DNA of 64,000 nucleotides, from assembly GCA_022264855.1 (NCBI GenBank), contig JABYQU010000010.1, positions 496,001 through 560,000 of the forward strand. The letters are read 5' to 3'. Source of the stretch: Lenzites betulinus (Eukaryota > Basidiomycota > Agaricomycetes > Polyporales > Polyporaceae). Positions 13,647 through 23,842 of the stretch are shown here, in pieces (within the stretch, counting starts at the first letter, position 1; every line of letters begins with the position of its first letter). Under the pieces are notes generated by a model. The model had not been told where the DNA came from. It did not search any database and worked only from the letters and a program-made list of their open reading frames with translations. A program made the position numbers and the translations under genes.

Positions 13647-14808
13647 GCCGCTGTGGTATGTTCACGGGTTTACTCTTCACTGGTCCGAGCATCTTCTTCC
13701 GTTGACGTTCTATGTCGAGTCCACCTGCGCTCACCTTTTGGGTTACATTAGAGCTGCGCTGCGCCTCGCGTAGCAGACCACCTACTCGATATCATTATCC
13801 GTATCTGCACCCCGGAAGAGCCTCACGTCAGGCATGTACTAGTGTAATCTACCGACTTCCCTGCATGCCGCATTCCACGCCATCGGCCACGCAGAAGTCG
13901 CATGGCTCGTGCCACAACTGCTGCCTTCGCCGTCGATCACAGCGGTGCTGCCAACACCTTGCCCTCGGACCACCACCTGCCCACAGGCGAGCTGTGATCA
14001 CCTGCAGAAGCTCACACCGCCTGCGATGTCGATGCGTTAAATTGGCCTCGCTGCGTCCTGCACGAGTCTGCACGGCTGTCTGATGCATCATGCCACGTTT
14101 TCGGTGCGTGCTCTGACGGAAGCAGACGCGAGTCGAACAGACGCCGTGTGCAAGACCGACACCCGCCGTCTGACGATCTGACCAGTGACCCCCGGGCGAA
14201 TCGTCCAGCGAGACTAGTGCGCGCCGCTCGCGATGAGCAGGCACTCGGCGGGAAGTCGCCGTGGGGTGGTCGCGCACGTCGCTGCATAACAAGGTTGTTG
14301 TTCACCAGTCGAATGCTTGGAAGCGTATCGCAAGGTCCGCGCGCGGCGCTCGCAGGCGCAGATGGCATCCCGCCGTCGCCATCGTCAACGCCGAAATGAA
14401 CGTTGTTCCCCAGCCGGCGTCGCCGCGCGCGGGCGCGAGCCGGGGAACAAATATTTGTGCACGACGAGGAACAATGGCATCGCCCAGGGCGCGCCGAGCA
14501 GGAACAGCGGAGCGCGAGGGAGCGGGGCTCGCCAGGGACGGGGGCGCCTCATGGCTGCCTCGCGCGAGCGGGCCCCCGCGAAGCGAGCCAGTGCGCCATC
14601 TAATCTATATAAGCCTCCCTTTTCTCCTTTTCCTCCTCACCCCGTCTCAGCATTGTCCAAGCCGCCCTCCTCGTCGCCCAAGCCGACCTCGTCGCTCGCC
14701 CACTCGTCGCCCTCGGCTCTCCGAAGACCGGCCCCATCACGCACGCGCACCGCTAGCGCCCGCTATTGTCTCAAGTCCAGCAAGCTTTCTCCCACATCTT
14801 CTACCGCC
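13647..14808. promoter_or_regulatory. long intergenic region with TATA box and pyrimidine-rich leader
   Basis: The first 900 bp show nothing recognisable. TATATAAG lies at 14606-14613, followed by a C/T-rich leader up to the ATG at 14809, typical of strong fungal promoters. A frame open from 14317 runs into the small gene without a stop, but it starts upstream of the TATA box and is therefore unlikely to be coding. Confidence 0.55.
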
Positions 14809-15338
14809 ATGTCTTCGTCTTCCTACGTGACTACTGAGGATATTGTCGTGCGTATCTGATCTCTTGTCGCGGCATGTGCGCGGGGAGATTGACCCCACCT
14901 TTGCGCAGCCCGGCGACGTCGTCGCAGTCTCAAACGGGGGCACACGCCAGGAAGGGCTCGTTATTGGCTCCCACATCGACTACGCCGTATGTCCTGACCC
15001 GTCTGCTGTCAAACCGAATTTAGGGATCTAAATTATTTCTGTGCGTAGGGGAGGCAGGTCGTCGAGGTCCGGCTTGACGGCAGCGGAGAGGTGTACAACG
15101 CCTGGTACGTTCTCGCGATTCCCAGCGTCCCCCCCCCTGCGTATGCACGCCCATCCAAGGGCTCCTTTCCCACTCCCGCGTCAGGGGTGCAGCCGTAGTG
15201 TGCGACATCACAGAGGCTAACGACATCCCTCGCCCGCGTAGGTACCCTTCCGTGACGCGCGTGCGCCGTACGATCCAATACACCCGTCCCTCGCCCCAGC
15301 ACCACAAGCGTACCATCGAACGCACCATCTACTGGTGA
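14809..15338 (+). CDS. small protein of 89 aa with a possible SH3/Tudor-like barrel, 4 exons
   Basis: Exons are 14809..14847, 14909..14986, 15049..15104 and 15242..15338, giving 90 codons including the stop, all with GT-AG introns in correct phase. The protein begins MSSSSYVTTEDIV. It continues with PGDVVAVSNGGTRQEGLVIG, then VVEVRLDGSGEVYNAW, and ends in a basic tail, TIERTIYW. Alternating short beta strands (DVVAV, EGLVIG, VVEVRL) around a PGD turn resemble small SH3 or Tudor-like barrels, but I cannot name a family. A strong-looking TATA box 200 bp upstream and four consistent exons argue for a real, perhaps highly expressed gene. The exon sizes are too short for simple ORF finding, so the gene would often be missed. 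An N-terminally extended form is possible but less likely. Confidence 0.65.
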
Positions 15339-17027
15339 TCGCGCCCCGGCGTCGTCCAGTGGCCTGCTCGGAATACCTACTCACGACATGATCTTCATTC
15401 GACTTGGCACGAACTCCGGACATCGGTACTCTACCTGCTCACACCCCGCATAGGCGGGGTGCACCCTCCTTACCCATACCCTCCACAGGTGTGTAGCGTG
15501 TAGGTATCACTGTATTGGATGGTGTGGCCCATGTGCCGATGTACACTTGACCGTTCAACATCCGCTGGTGATCATACCCATCTTGCTTGTGCTTTTTCTT
15601 GTAACTATTGCTCCTTTGCTTTGGAACTATGTATGTAGACAGTATGAAAAAGTTGCTTGGATTGATGCTCGAAACTGCACAGTTGTGAAAACAACCTTAT
15701 CTGAGTTGGTTCACTTTATGTCCCTGTCTCTGACATACATATGCTATGTTGCTACAAGACCACAGGAAAACTTGGGCAGAGTGTTAACTTTAGCGCTTGC
15801 GCCCGACGCGTGTCTCCATACATAGCCGGCAGGAAACACAGTTATGATATATACGTAGTATTTCGAATCCATGTACACTACGCGTTTGCAACAAGAGCCT
15901 GCGCCTGCGCCTGCGCCCTTGTCCCCGGGCCTGTTCTCTCGTCCATCTCCCTCGCCGCTCTCGCTCGCATCCCGCGCCGGTCTCAAGCCAACCGTGCCGT
16001 TCCCGCGCTAAGCGCCCGTCGATCAAAAGATTACACAGAGTGCGAAGCAGCACAAGAATGCATAGATATTCGGGACCCTGACCCTTTTAGACAACAGACA
16101 TATCATTTTGAGCGTAGATTAGATTGTGCCGGCTTCGGCAAATTGATCTAGTATCCAATCACTTTTAATTACGTGGTAAGACCCTGAATACTTGGCGCTA
16201 AATGACTGCTTTTGGTAATGTTACTATCATACAATACACAAGTACAGATATCAGGCTGCCTATAACCTCAGCAGAAGCGCCCTCCTGTCAGAGGGCTTCA
16301 TACTGGCCTGATGGGCGCTGGCGAAGCCCTGAATCCTCATGTTGAGAGGGTATAAACCCAGCAGGCATCAGCGCCTAAAAATGCGACCCAGCTACCCCCC
16401 CCCCCCCAGAACTATCTGGAGTGATAATTTTCAGTGGCCGAAATGACCACTGAATATGGCCGTAATCAGCCTCGCATAAGTTTGCCGCCAGCTGCGCGGC
16501 GACTGCGACAAGGTGCGTCCGCCCGGCATCTCCCAGTCGAAGTGCTTCCAGGGCTAGGAACTGGGAGCTAACCCAGCTTGGTTGCAGAATACATCCGCGT
16601 GTTCGGGAATGAACTACCCCCGCATATTGCGAGGGAGCTCTACCGAGAGCTCCTTGCAATCGATGGGGTGCACAAAAGCTACCGCTACAAAAACCTGCTG
16701 AACTGGATTTATCGCCAAAATCCGGACTCAGACTGAACGAAAGATCAATTCCCACGGTTATTAACAGTAAGCAATTTTATTTTGGGCGCTGGCGTAAGGC
16801 CTCAAGAATATTCCCGCTACCTTGGTATAGTGACAAGATGGACGTGGTGGGGTGTTCGAAAGTTGCATGGAAGTTGTTTGGTGCAGAAGTTGTTGCCAAA
16901 CAACCCGAAAGGGAAGGAAGAGTGAATTTTGTGATCTTGTACATAGCGCCTACGCGTCGCGCGACATACTCGATCTTTCTCCGCCTTGCTCTATCTTCGC
17001 GAGCCTTTTACAACTCTGGTGCACACT
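15339..17027. other. 1.7-kb intergenic region with AT-rich and repeat-like segments
   Basis: Bases 15545-15790 are clearly more AT-rich than the flanks. At 15897-15920 there is a short (CTGCGC)n hexamer repeat. From about 16150 to 16830 the sequence looks like a decayed element: a run of 13 C at 16395-16407, repeated GGCGCT cores near 16193, 16312, 16371 (inverted) and 16786, and a 50-codon frame listed separately. The Rrp7 promoter must lie in the last 200 bp. Confidence 0.45.
16587..16736 (+). pseudogene. possible transposon-derived coding remnant (50 codons)
   Basis: One plus-strand frame is open for 49 codons and ends in TGA at 16734-16736. Its residue mix looks like real protein: FGNELPPHIARELYRELL, then YRYKNLLNWIYRQ. 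There is no start codon and a stop lies just upstream in frame, so it can only be a 3' fragment or a relic. The surrounding sequence differs in composition from neighbouring genes and carries repeated GGCGCT cores. I do not recognise the parent family. A minus-strand frame across the same DNA (16375-16755) is also open, so the coding claim is weak. Confidence 0.3.
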
Positions 17028-18152
17028 ATGCGCATGTCTTCTTCGCCCGACAAAGCGACGCGGCGCGGCGCCGCCTCTACGTCCGCAGGCTCGTCTTCTT
17101 CCCTCCCCACCTCTGTCTCTGGTTTCACGGTTCTTCCGGTCGTATACTCTGCCTCTGCCACACATGTGCTCTACGCCCGCTCGCATGCTGCTCCGAAACA
17201 CAAGGACGCGAAGGGGAAGCAAAGGGAGCAGATAGCTGCCCGGCCGCACGGCCGCACACTTTTCCTCGTCAACGTGCCGCCGGACGCGACAGAGCGTGAG
17301 CTTACGCTGTTGTTCAAACCTTGTGGGACGGTGGAGCGCGTCATCTTCAGCACCGCAGGGAGCACGGCGCTGGAGGATGAGGCGTCGGAGAGCGAGGATG
17401 GCAGTGATGATGAGGACGGGGAGGCAGTAGGCGGCTCTGGATCCGAGGACGAAGACGTAGCGGACGCAGACTCAAGACCGAAGAAAAAGCGCAAGCTGGG
17501 CCTACCTCAAGCCCCACGCGTCGTGCCGCTCCCCTCTCATTCTCTGCGCACCTTCCGGCGGACTGGGCACACGGCATATGTTGTCTTCCTGGACAGCTCC
17601 TCTCTCGAGCGCGCGCTGAAGCCCCCACAAAAGCCCTACCAGTGGCCCCAAGATAAAGAAACGCCTCTAGGTATCGATCACTACGAGACATTATACGCCT
17701 CTCTGCGACCACCTCTGGACATCGTTCGCGCGCATGCGGACTCGTGGATGCAGGCTTTCGAGTACGAGCAAGCGAAGAAGAAGCAGGAGAGCAAGTACCA
17801 CAAGGGCGAGGCTATCGTCGACGAAGATGGCTTCACACTTGTCACGCGCGGGGGTGCATATGGCAAAACGCTCGGCGGCGGAGTAGGCGTTGCGAGTAAG
17901 CGGTTCCAGAAAGAGCAGGCGGGCGGCGGTAAGCGGCATAGGAAGGAGAAGAAGGAGAAAAAGGAGAAGGACGCGTTCTACGCTTTCCAGATCCACGAGA
18001 AGAAGCGGTCAGGTGCGTTATCCCCTATGGTCTCTGATCATGTCGTGTCTGACCCGCTTATCACAGAGCTCATCGACTTGAAGAAGAAGTTCGAGGAGGA
18101 CAGGGCGAAGATAGAAAAACTGAAGGAGTCGCGCAAGTTCAAGCCATATTGA
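17028..18152 (+). CDS. RRP7: ribosomal RNA-processing protein 7 (Rrp7), 356 aa
   Basis: Exons are 17028..18012 and 18067..18152. Rrp7 acts in the nucleolus in early 40S maturation (UTP-C complex). The Rrp7 N-terminal region (SGFTVLPVVY) is followed by an RRM-like fold whose first half, LFLVNVPPDATERELTLLF, is separated from its second half, HTAYVVFLDSSSLERAL, by an acidic insert of about 60 residues (EDGSDDEDGEA). The conserved C-terminal Rrp7 domain includes EAIVDEDGFTLVTRGG, a Lys-rich segment KEKKEKKEKD, FYAFQIHEKK and the terminal coiled coil LKKKFEEDRAKIEKLKESRK. The intron sits just before that last helix, as phase requires. The start at 17028 (MRMSS) or the ATG six bases later are both possible. 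Confidence 0.93.
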   Translation: MRMSSSPDKATRRGAASTSAGSSSSLPTSVSGFTVLPVVYSASATHVLYARSHAAPKHKDAKGKQREQIAARPHGRTLFLVNVPPDATERELTLLFKPCGTVERVIFSTAGSTALEDEASESEDGSDDEDGEAVGGSGSEDEDVADADSRPKKKRKLGLPQAPRVVPLPSHSLRTFRRTGHTAYVVFLDSSSLERALKPPQKPYQWPQDKETPLGIDHYETLYASLRPPLDIVRAHADSWMQAFEYEQAKKKQESKYHKGEAIVDEDGFTLVTRGGAYGKTLGGGVGVASKRFQKEQAGGGKRHRKEKKEKKEKDAFYAFQIHEKKRSGALSPMVSDHVVSDPLITELIDLKKKFEEDRAKIEKLKESRKFKPY

Positions 18153-19101
18153 TAGGTTAGCATGCTCCTGCACGATGACCTCATATAGCTGACACTCGCA
18201 CTCAGGTGCAGCAACTTATTTCGGACTTCCGATATCGCGCTCGGCCCATATACAGGGCTGCAGTCTTGAACGAAGCACTTGTACCATGCGTCGTATGGCT
18301 CCATCCTTCTCGCTGCGGCCGTCGGTGAGCCACACTCATTCCCAGGACCTGCGACGACTCTGCGAATCGTCGTGCGCGGTCATTAACGTTGAGATAAGAT
18401 AGGATCGCGACATGCCCACGGTAAGCAAGACGCAGCCGGTACCGGGCAACTCTCTCAGCACTAGTCTGCGAGAAGCCCCGGACGCCGTATGCTTGCATGT
18501 GAAGCCCGACATCCGGAAGGGTCCTCGTTCCGCGGTGACCAGAATGCGAAGTTACCTACAACGCATGCAACTCTGCACATGTGCCGCCATTCTATGGTCG
18601 CGAATGTCGCGCCGTGCATTGCGCATGGTACAATGCATCTACTGATTGATTTTGGCCACGAGCCGCGGACTGTAAGTTCCTGTGAACAAGATGCGGAGCC
18701 GCATCGGAACCGTGACCGGGAGACGTGGGAGTCGGCGGGGTGCGCTCCACACGATAGTCGCCTATGAAGTTCGGAATTAACCCTCCTGACGAACGAACCC
18801 GCTCCGTGTGCAATTTGCATGCTCGCGAGGCGTATAAGACGGCGCGGATAGAAACGGGCTCTCTTCTCGCCCCCCAAAACACCCACACCGTGACCGCCGC
18901 CCGCGCAGCTGACTACGCGAGCACGTACATTCCGTAGTAGGATCGGGCGTGGAGATCTCGACAACCAACCAAGCGAAGGAGTCTTCGCCACTTCAGGTTA
19001 GCCCTGTGAATGCGTGATGCATGTGTCCCCGGCCGCCACTTAGCCTGTTGCCCTCAGACCATAAGTTTAATCGACCAGCAGTTGCCTCAAACCGTTCCCG
19101 C
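18153..19101. other. intergenic, no gene seen
   Basis: This 949-bp stretch lies between Rrp7 and the DUF6533 gene. Several short frames on both strands look random in composition. A C/T-rich patch around 18895-18985 could belong to a promoter, but no TATA box is convincing. Confidence 0.4.
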
Positions 19102-21119
19102 ATGAGCCTTCCCCGTCTCATCCCTCCATCTAGCAGGCCTGGCCCGCAGGGGATCACCACAGCGTTCACAATCCGGTACCAATCGTGTTTAAACAGTGTA
19201 TTGGCTGCCCCATGATAGTATGCGGTGTGTAGTATTTGCTCAGACTCATGATGCGCCGGGAGTGCTAATTTCTGGTCTTATGTGGGGATGTCAGGGTCTC
19301 CGCCCGTGACCTGTACACGCTGAACGACCAGTATTTGGAGGACTTGTTTGTTGTAAGGTACGCGCCTTTAACACCTAGGTACCAACTGCGTCATTCGACC
19401 CACATGCTCTTCCATAGATCGATCAGCCTCGCGGGATATGTCATTTTCTTGTATGAGTGCATCGTAACCTTCCCGGACGAGGTATGGGTCACCTTGGAAC
19501 ACTCTTGACAGACTCGTAACGCGACTTACACTGATGCATCCAGGTGAAGTACATATGGCCTACTCGTTGGTCGCTAGTGAAGATCATCTACCTGCTGAAC
19601 CGCTACGGGAACATGATATTCCTTGCGCTCGCCGACGCGCAACTACTCGGAATATGGTGGAGCCCGTCGCCCAACGTACGCCACATCTTTTCCTACTTTG
19701 CCTCTTTATTGCGGGTTTAACTGATGACGCTTTCGCTAGTTCTGCTACAGGACGACGCTGATGTTCACGTTCGTACAACTCGTGTCTTTCGCCCTGATCC
19801 ACAGTACGTGCACATCCTGCGTGCGTATGTTTCTCGGGTCTGATGCCGCGGCTGTGTAGTCCTCGTGCTCCTTCGAGCATGGGCGACGTGGGGCCGCCAG
19901 AAGAAGATGCTCACCGTCCTCGGCTCCCTGTTCATCGTGTTTGGCGCCGTAAGCATCACTATGCTAACGTACGGCGTAATCGACAAACGAGGTACGTATG
20001 TGTACGAGATGCTCCGTCCGCAGAATATTCACGAACGTTCAGTCGGGGACGAATATCCACACACATCCTTCACTAGGAGCTGTATCGGAGTAATACCAGG
20101 TAGGTCTTCCAAATTATACCGCAACAGAACATTTAGCTCATTTATGTGCAGATCATGCTGTGAGTAGCTTGTTTCAGACAGCATACGTCCGATAGCTAAA
20201 TGCATGTCCGCGCGAAGTGGGTGCTATGGGTTCCGAGGTAAGTCTGATGCCTACATATAAGGACCTGGTGAAAAGCTTACCCTCGTGTGGGTAGTCTCCT
20301 GCTAGAGTGTACCACCTTCACTCTGACCATGGCTTCAATACGGCATTACAATCTCCATCGGCACTTCTTCGAGCAATCAACTGTCGTACGGGTGTTATGT
20401 CGAGACGGTAAGCGATGCGTCGTGGGTCCGTAGATGGCTGCTTACATCCGCTGGTTGTTCGCAGGGATTGTGTATTTCCTGGTGCGTTCAGCCGGCCGTT
20501 CCAATGCAGGGCGTATCATGACCGGCCCTCTTTTAGGTCACGCTCTTTAGCAACACGTTCAATATCCTGGTGTGGTAAGTCTTCCCCATGCCGTCCGTCC
20601 CACGCACAATTCTGATTGCGAAAACACAGGGCACGCGACTCAGACGTGAGCACCCACCCATTGCTGACCAGGCCCCCTCTACACGTTCTAACCACACCCA
20701 CACAGCGTCCGCTCTACATGCTCTCCAACTCGTATGCCGACTCATCCGTCCGCCTCCGCATACAGCGCGAACTCACCCTCGCACACAGGTTCACGCTCTG
20801 CCTCCTGATCGTCGCCGGACAGCGGCTCGTGCTCGACCTGCGCAAGGTGACGGACGCGCACGACGGCCCCTCCACGACCCGCGTCGGGCGCGAGGTCGAG
20901 CGCGCGATCGAGGCGCTCCCGCCCTCGCGCTCGCCCAGCCCGATCGTCTTCGTCGCCCAGTCGCTTGATGCCGTCTCGGCGCTGGGACGCACGCATACGA
21001 TAGGCGTGGTGGGTGATCGCAACGGAGGAATGTGGGTGAAGGGGCGGGTGGCGGAGGGGATAGAGCTGATTGCGCTCCGCGGTGGGGAGAGAGATGACGG
21101 CCGGACTTTGCATGTATGA
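19102..21119 (+). CDS. DUF6533-domain multi-pass membrane protein, 393 aa, 14 exons
   Basis: Exons are 19102..19175, 19295..19357, 19418..19481, 19544..19675, 19740..19803, 19860..19995, 20077..20099, 20152..20159, 20218..20237, 20295..20407, 20465..20481, 20537..20574, 20630..20645 and 20706..21119, exactly 394 codons. The DUF6533 signature spans exons 3-4: AGYVIFLYECIVTFPDE, then KYIWPTRWSLVKIIYLLNRY. Further hydrophobic segments follow (LMFTFVQLVSFALIHI; LTVLGSLFIVFGAVSITML; LLLECTTFTLTM; VTLFSNTFNILVWA). The cytosolic tail is charged. This basidiomycete-restricted family is predicted to have about seven transmembrane helices and has no known function. Exon 8 is only 8 nt, and its downstream acceptor (GAAG) is atypical. 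The frame and the usual family spacing support that route, but exons 7-9 need transcript evidence. Confidence 0.8.
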
Positions 21120-21481
21120 CACACGTACGGGACGGTGTGACGTTTTGAGCTGTAGAGCTGTGTTGTGCTGTTTTGCTGTTCTATCACGAACCTTAGTAGA
21201 TAGCAGAGCTCGTTCTCCCTGTTGCATATCACTGTACAGATTGTAGGAATTGATACCCACCGCTGATCACAGACTGAGATACGGTGCCCGAAGGGCCCGA
21301 CACACATCACACGAGCGTTCGTCCTCAAATCCATCGATAGTCGATACACCTGTTGGAGCACAATCCGCAGAATACAGTCTGGAGTCTTACACATCTTGTA
21401 CGTCAATCCTTAAATATCTTCCGAAGCTAGCCGTGGCGTTGGCGCGTTGAGATGGGTTGTAGAAGTGTGCGCCGTATAGGA
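21120..21481. other. convergent 3' region, no gene seen
   Basis: This 362-bp spacer lies between the DUF6533 stop (+) and the WBP2-like stop (-). No coding signal or repeat is seen. Confidence 0.5.
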
Positions 21482-22228
21482 TCAGTCGTCGTAACCAGGC
21501 GGGTTCTCGGACGGGATGTCTGCGGGCGGCGGGTAGGGCGACGACGACCCGCTCGGTCCAGGAGTGCTGTATGCCGCTGCACGCCACGGGCAGTCAGCTA
21601 GGGTGGGACTGTAAAGCGGGGAACGGAACTCACGCAGGCCGTCCTCCTCGTCTGCGGACTGTCGCTTCATGTATATCGCCCGTTCGCGCGTCTTCTCCAG
21701 AGCGTTCGTGAACTCAAACAGGCCCTTTTCCTTGAAGCGCACCTCCGCCCGCGCGCCGTCGACGAGCCCGCCCCCTCGTGTGGCCTTGATCTCGATCGAG
21801 AGGTAGTTCTGACCGAAAGCTGGCTGCTCGAACTTGGTGGACAGAAGCGACGGGAGCGGGACGGAGAGCGAGTCGAAAGAGGAGGCACCTTTCGCAGGGG
21901 CATCTGAGACAAAGACCAACTGTGTCAACATCCGATGCGTAGCAGAGTACGTATTGGATGTGAGGACGAACAGGGCTCGTTAGTGTGCCGTGGCGAATTT
22001 GGCATGCACAGCGAGGGGACGTACGCGCTGATCTGTCAACAATATCCTTCCCGACGCCTTGAAGGCCTTTGCACCACCCGAGCCCCCCGACGTCGCAGAG
22101 CCAGCGGGGGGCGCATCAGGGATGCGCAACGACAGATCGACCCCAGAGTCGATGGAACGGATGATGAGCTCATGCGCGATCAGGATAGGCTGGCGAGATG
22201 GGCTCAGCGTTGCCCAGTTGAGTGCCAT
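21482..22228 (-). CDS. WBP2-like protein with GRAM-type PH domain and PPxY tail, 194 aa
   Basis: Exons are complement(21482..21576, 21634..21919, 22025..22228). The N-terminus MALNWATLSPSRQPILI is the start typical of WW-domain-binding protein 2. A GRAM/PH-like fold covers residues 20-150, with GRILLTDQRLVFVSD, SVPLPSLLSTKFEQP and AEVRFKEKGLFEFTNALEK. The C-terminus is Pro/Ser-rich and ends in the PPxY element NPPGYDD, predicted to bind WW domains such as those of Rsp5/NEDD4-family ubiquitin ligases (family knowledge; partner inferred). The gene is small and conserved in length. It shares a very short divergent promoter with the kinase-fold gene. Confidence 0.9.
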
Positions 22229-22416
22229 GGTTTCTTTATGGGGATTGGATTCGAGCTGGGGTGTCTCGATGGACTCTACTGAGGAGCGGTGCAAGATGAG
22301 AGAGAGCGAGGAGGCGTTGATCATCAGCGTCCTCAGCCACAAAGCGTAGTAGATAAGATAAGCGCCTGGCGCAACGTCGCGATCTGGATCTAATCTGACG
22401 CTTGTCCACAGCGCCC
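22229..22416. promoter_or_regulatory. shared divergent promoter (WBP2-like / APH-fold genes)
   Basis: Only 188 bp separate the start codons at 22228 (minus) and 22417 (plus), so the promoters overlap. No TATA box is evident. Confidence 0.55.
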
Positions 22417-23526
22417 ATGTCGCCGCCACCAGAAGACGAGAGATCTCAGGAAGACGTAGTAGACTCACTTCCCCGATTGACTTGGACAGACATCCCCGAC
22501 CTCCCGCGACTATCAGGCCCGACCATATTCGAGTTTGGCAGACGGTTCTACCTGCACTCTCCTACCACCATACTCAAGCTTGGCGTGGACGATGGAGAGG
22601 ACGCCATGACCGCGTTCGCGCACTCAATTCTCAGCGAGTGCGCCCCACGTGTGGATAGCGTCGTCACGCTGTTGCCCCAGTCCTCCCCCGGGAAGCCACG
22701 TTCTAGCGGGGCGACGGGCCTGATCCTCAGCTTACAGCCGGGAACACCTATCGTCGAGCTCTGGCCCTCACTCTCGCCCTCACAGCGCGCCACAGTCAAA
22801 GCGGCGCTCTGCGATGTGCTCCTGCGCATGCGCGCGCGGCCATACGGCTACTACGGCCGCCCCCTCCGCCGACCATATGTCCTATATTACTACTCGAGGC
22901 CGGTTGCGTACACGTGCTGCGCCTCCCGTGCAGAGTGGGACGCCTCGCGTCTCCGCGCACTGCGCGCGTCAGATGTGCCTACGGAGCGGCTGCCGACGCT
23001 GGAACGGACGCAGCGCGAGACTTCTGGCGCAGACGGATGGGACCGCCCTGTGCTCACGCACCTCGATCTTTCCGACAGGAACATTCTTGTCGACCCACAC
23101 ACGCTTGCGATTACGGGCCTGATCGATTGGGAGAGGGCCAATATCATGCCGGCGTACTTTGAGTACGTCGTTGTGCGTTTGACTGGAGCACACCTGCCCG
23201 AGTGGCGGAAGGAGCTGCTTGATGTGCTCAGGACGGTCCTTCGCCGAGAGTGTGGGGTGAAGTGCGGAGAAGATGGACAAGATGGAGAGTCGGGAGAGGG
23301 GATGCTATCAGGGGGTGCAGACCGTTTTGAGGAGGCGGAGGAGAAATACAGGAAGACGCTAGCGGCCTGGGACGCAATGGTCGACGTCGAAAGACCTGCG
23401 CAGGGCTATGACGATGACTGCTATTGGACTTTCGAAACTGGCCATCCGGACAGCGACACAGAGCTCGATGTGGCGTTGGAGGGAGAGCGTGCCTGTCCAG
23501 GCTTGTCCATGCATGCATGGATATAG
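22417..23526 (+). CDS. aminoglycoside phosphotransferase (APH)-fold kinase-like protein, 369 aa
   Basis: This is a single-exon gene; the first true ATG gives MSPPPEDERSQEDVV. The APH/choline-kinase-like fold is shown by the catalytic loop LTHLDLSDRNILVDP (H-x-D-x4-N) at about residue 210 and the metal-binding GLIDWERANIMPAYFEY soon after (D in the DFG-like position). The N-lobe is short, with a strand pair, FEFGRRFYLHS and ILKLGV. The last 90 residues form an acidic helical extension. Such genes are numerous in fungi and are usually of unknown substrate; they do not imply antibiotic resistance. It shares a 188-bp divergent promoter with the WBP2-like gene. Confidence 0.85.
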   Translation: MSPPPEDERSQEDVVDSLPRLTWTDIPDLPRLSGPTIFEFGRRFYLHSPTTILKLGVDDGEDAMTAFAHSILSECAPRVDSVVTLLPQSSPGKPRSSGATGLILSLQPGTPIVELWPSLSPSQRATVKAALCDVLLRMRARPYGYYGRPLRRPYVLYYYSRPVAYTCCASRAEWDASRLRALRASDVPTERLPTLERTQRETSGADGWDRPVLTHLDLSDRNILVDPHTLAITGLIDWERANIMPAYFEYVVVRLTGAHLPEWRKELLDVLRTVLRRECGVKCGEDGQDGESGEGMLSGGADRFEEAEEKYRKTLAAWDAMVDVERPAQGYDDDCYWTFETGHPDSDTELDVALEGERACPGLSMHAWI

Positions 23527-23750
23527 GTAAGATTGAGCTAGTCCGCTGTTGGTACGTTGAATATTAACTCGTCAGAATGTGTGGAGCTCGCCAGGGTCGG
23601 GAACGTTACGGGACGAGGCGCAATATCCAAGCAATTATCGCAGCAAGTAAGTACTGCTGGTTCACGTACTGAAGTAATAACTATGTCGTGTATACACTAA
23701 TAATTACGGTTTGGGGCTGTACGGAATCGAGCGGTCAAACAATATGATAC

Positions 23751-23842
23751 CCACTCACTCAACTCACTCACTCAGCGACTCACTCACTTGGCAACGAAGT
23801 ACTCACTCAGTCAGTGACTCAGTGACTCACTCACTCACTCAT
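23751..23842. repeat. imperfect (ACTC)n tandem repeat
   Basis: About 90 bp are built mainly of CACTCACTC units, interrupted by AGTGACTCAGTGACTC and by a 20-bp non-repeat patch (TTGGCAACGAAGT). It is a tetranucleotide microsatellite with drift and lies in non-coding DNA. Confidence 0.9.

Noticed and set aside
14317..14859. 180-codon frame extending the small protein upstream
   Set aside because: It begins about 290 bp upstream of the TATA box, and its composition is low-complexity and base-driven.
16375..16755. 126-codon minus-strand ORF in the relic region
   Set aside because: It relies on the C13 run (poly-Gly) and overlaps the more protein-like plus-strand frame; neither is a functional gene.
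22402..22416. Five-codon upstream extension of the APH-fold gene
   Set aside because: It would start at TTG; the first ATG is at 22417.
22417..23526. APH-fold gene as an antibiotic-resistance gene
   Set aside because: Fungal genomes carry many such kinase-fold genes; the motif alone gives no support for drug modification.
23751..23842. Possible CRISPR-like repeat array
   Set aside because: Units are 4 bp with no spacers in a eukaryotic genome; it is a microsatellite.
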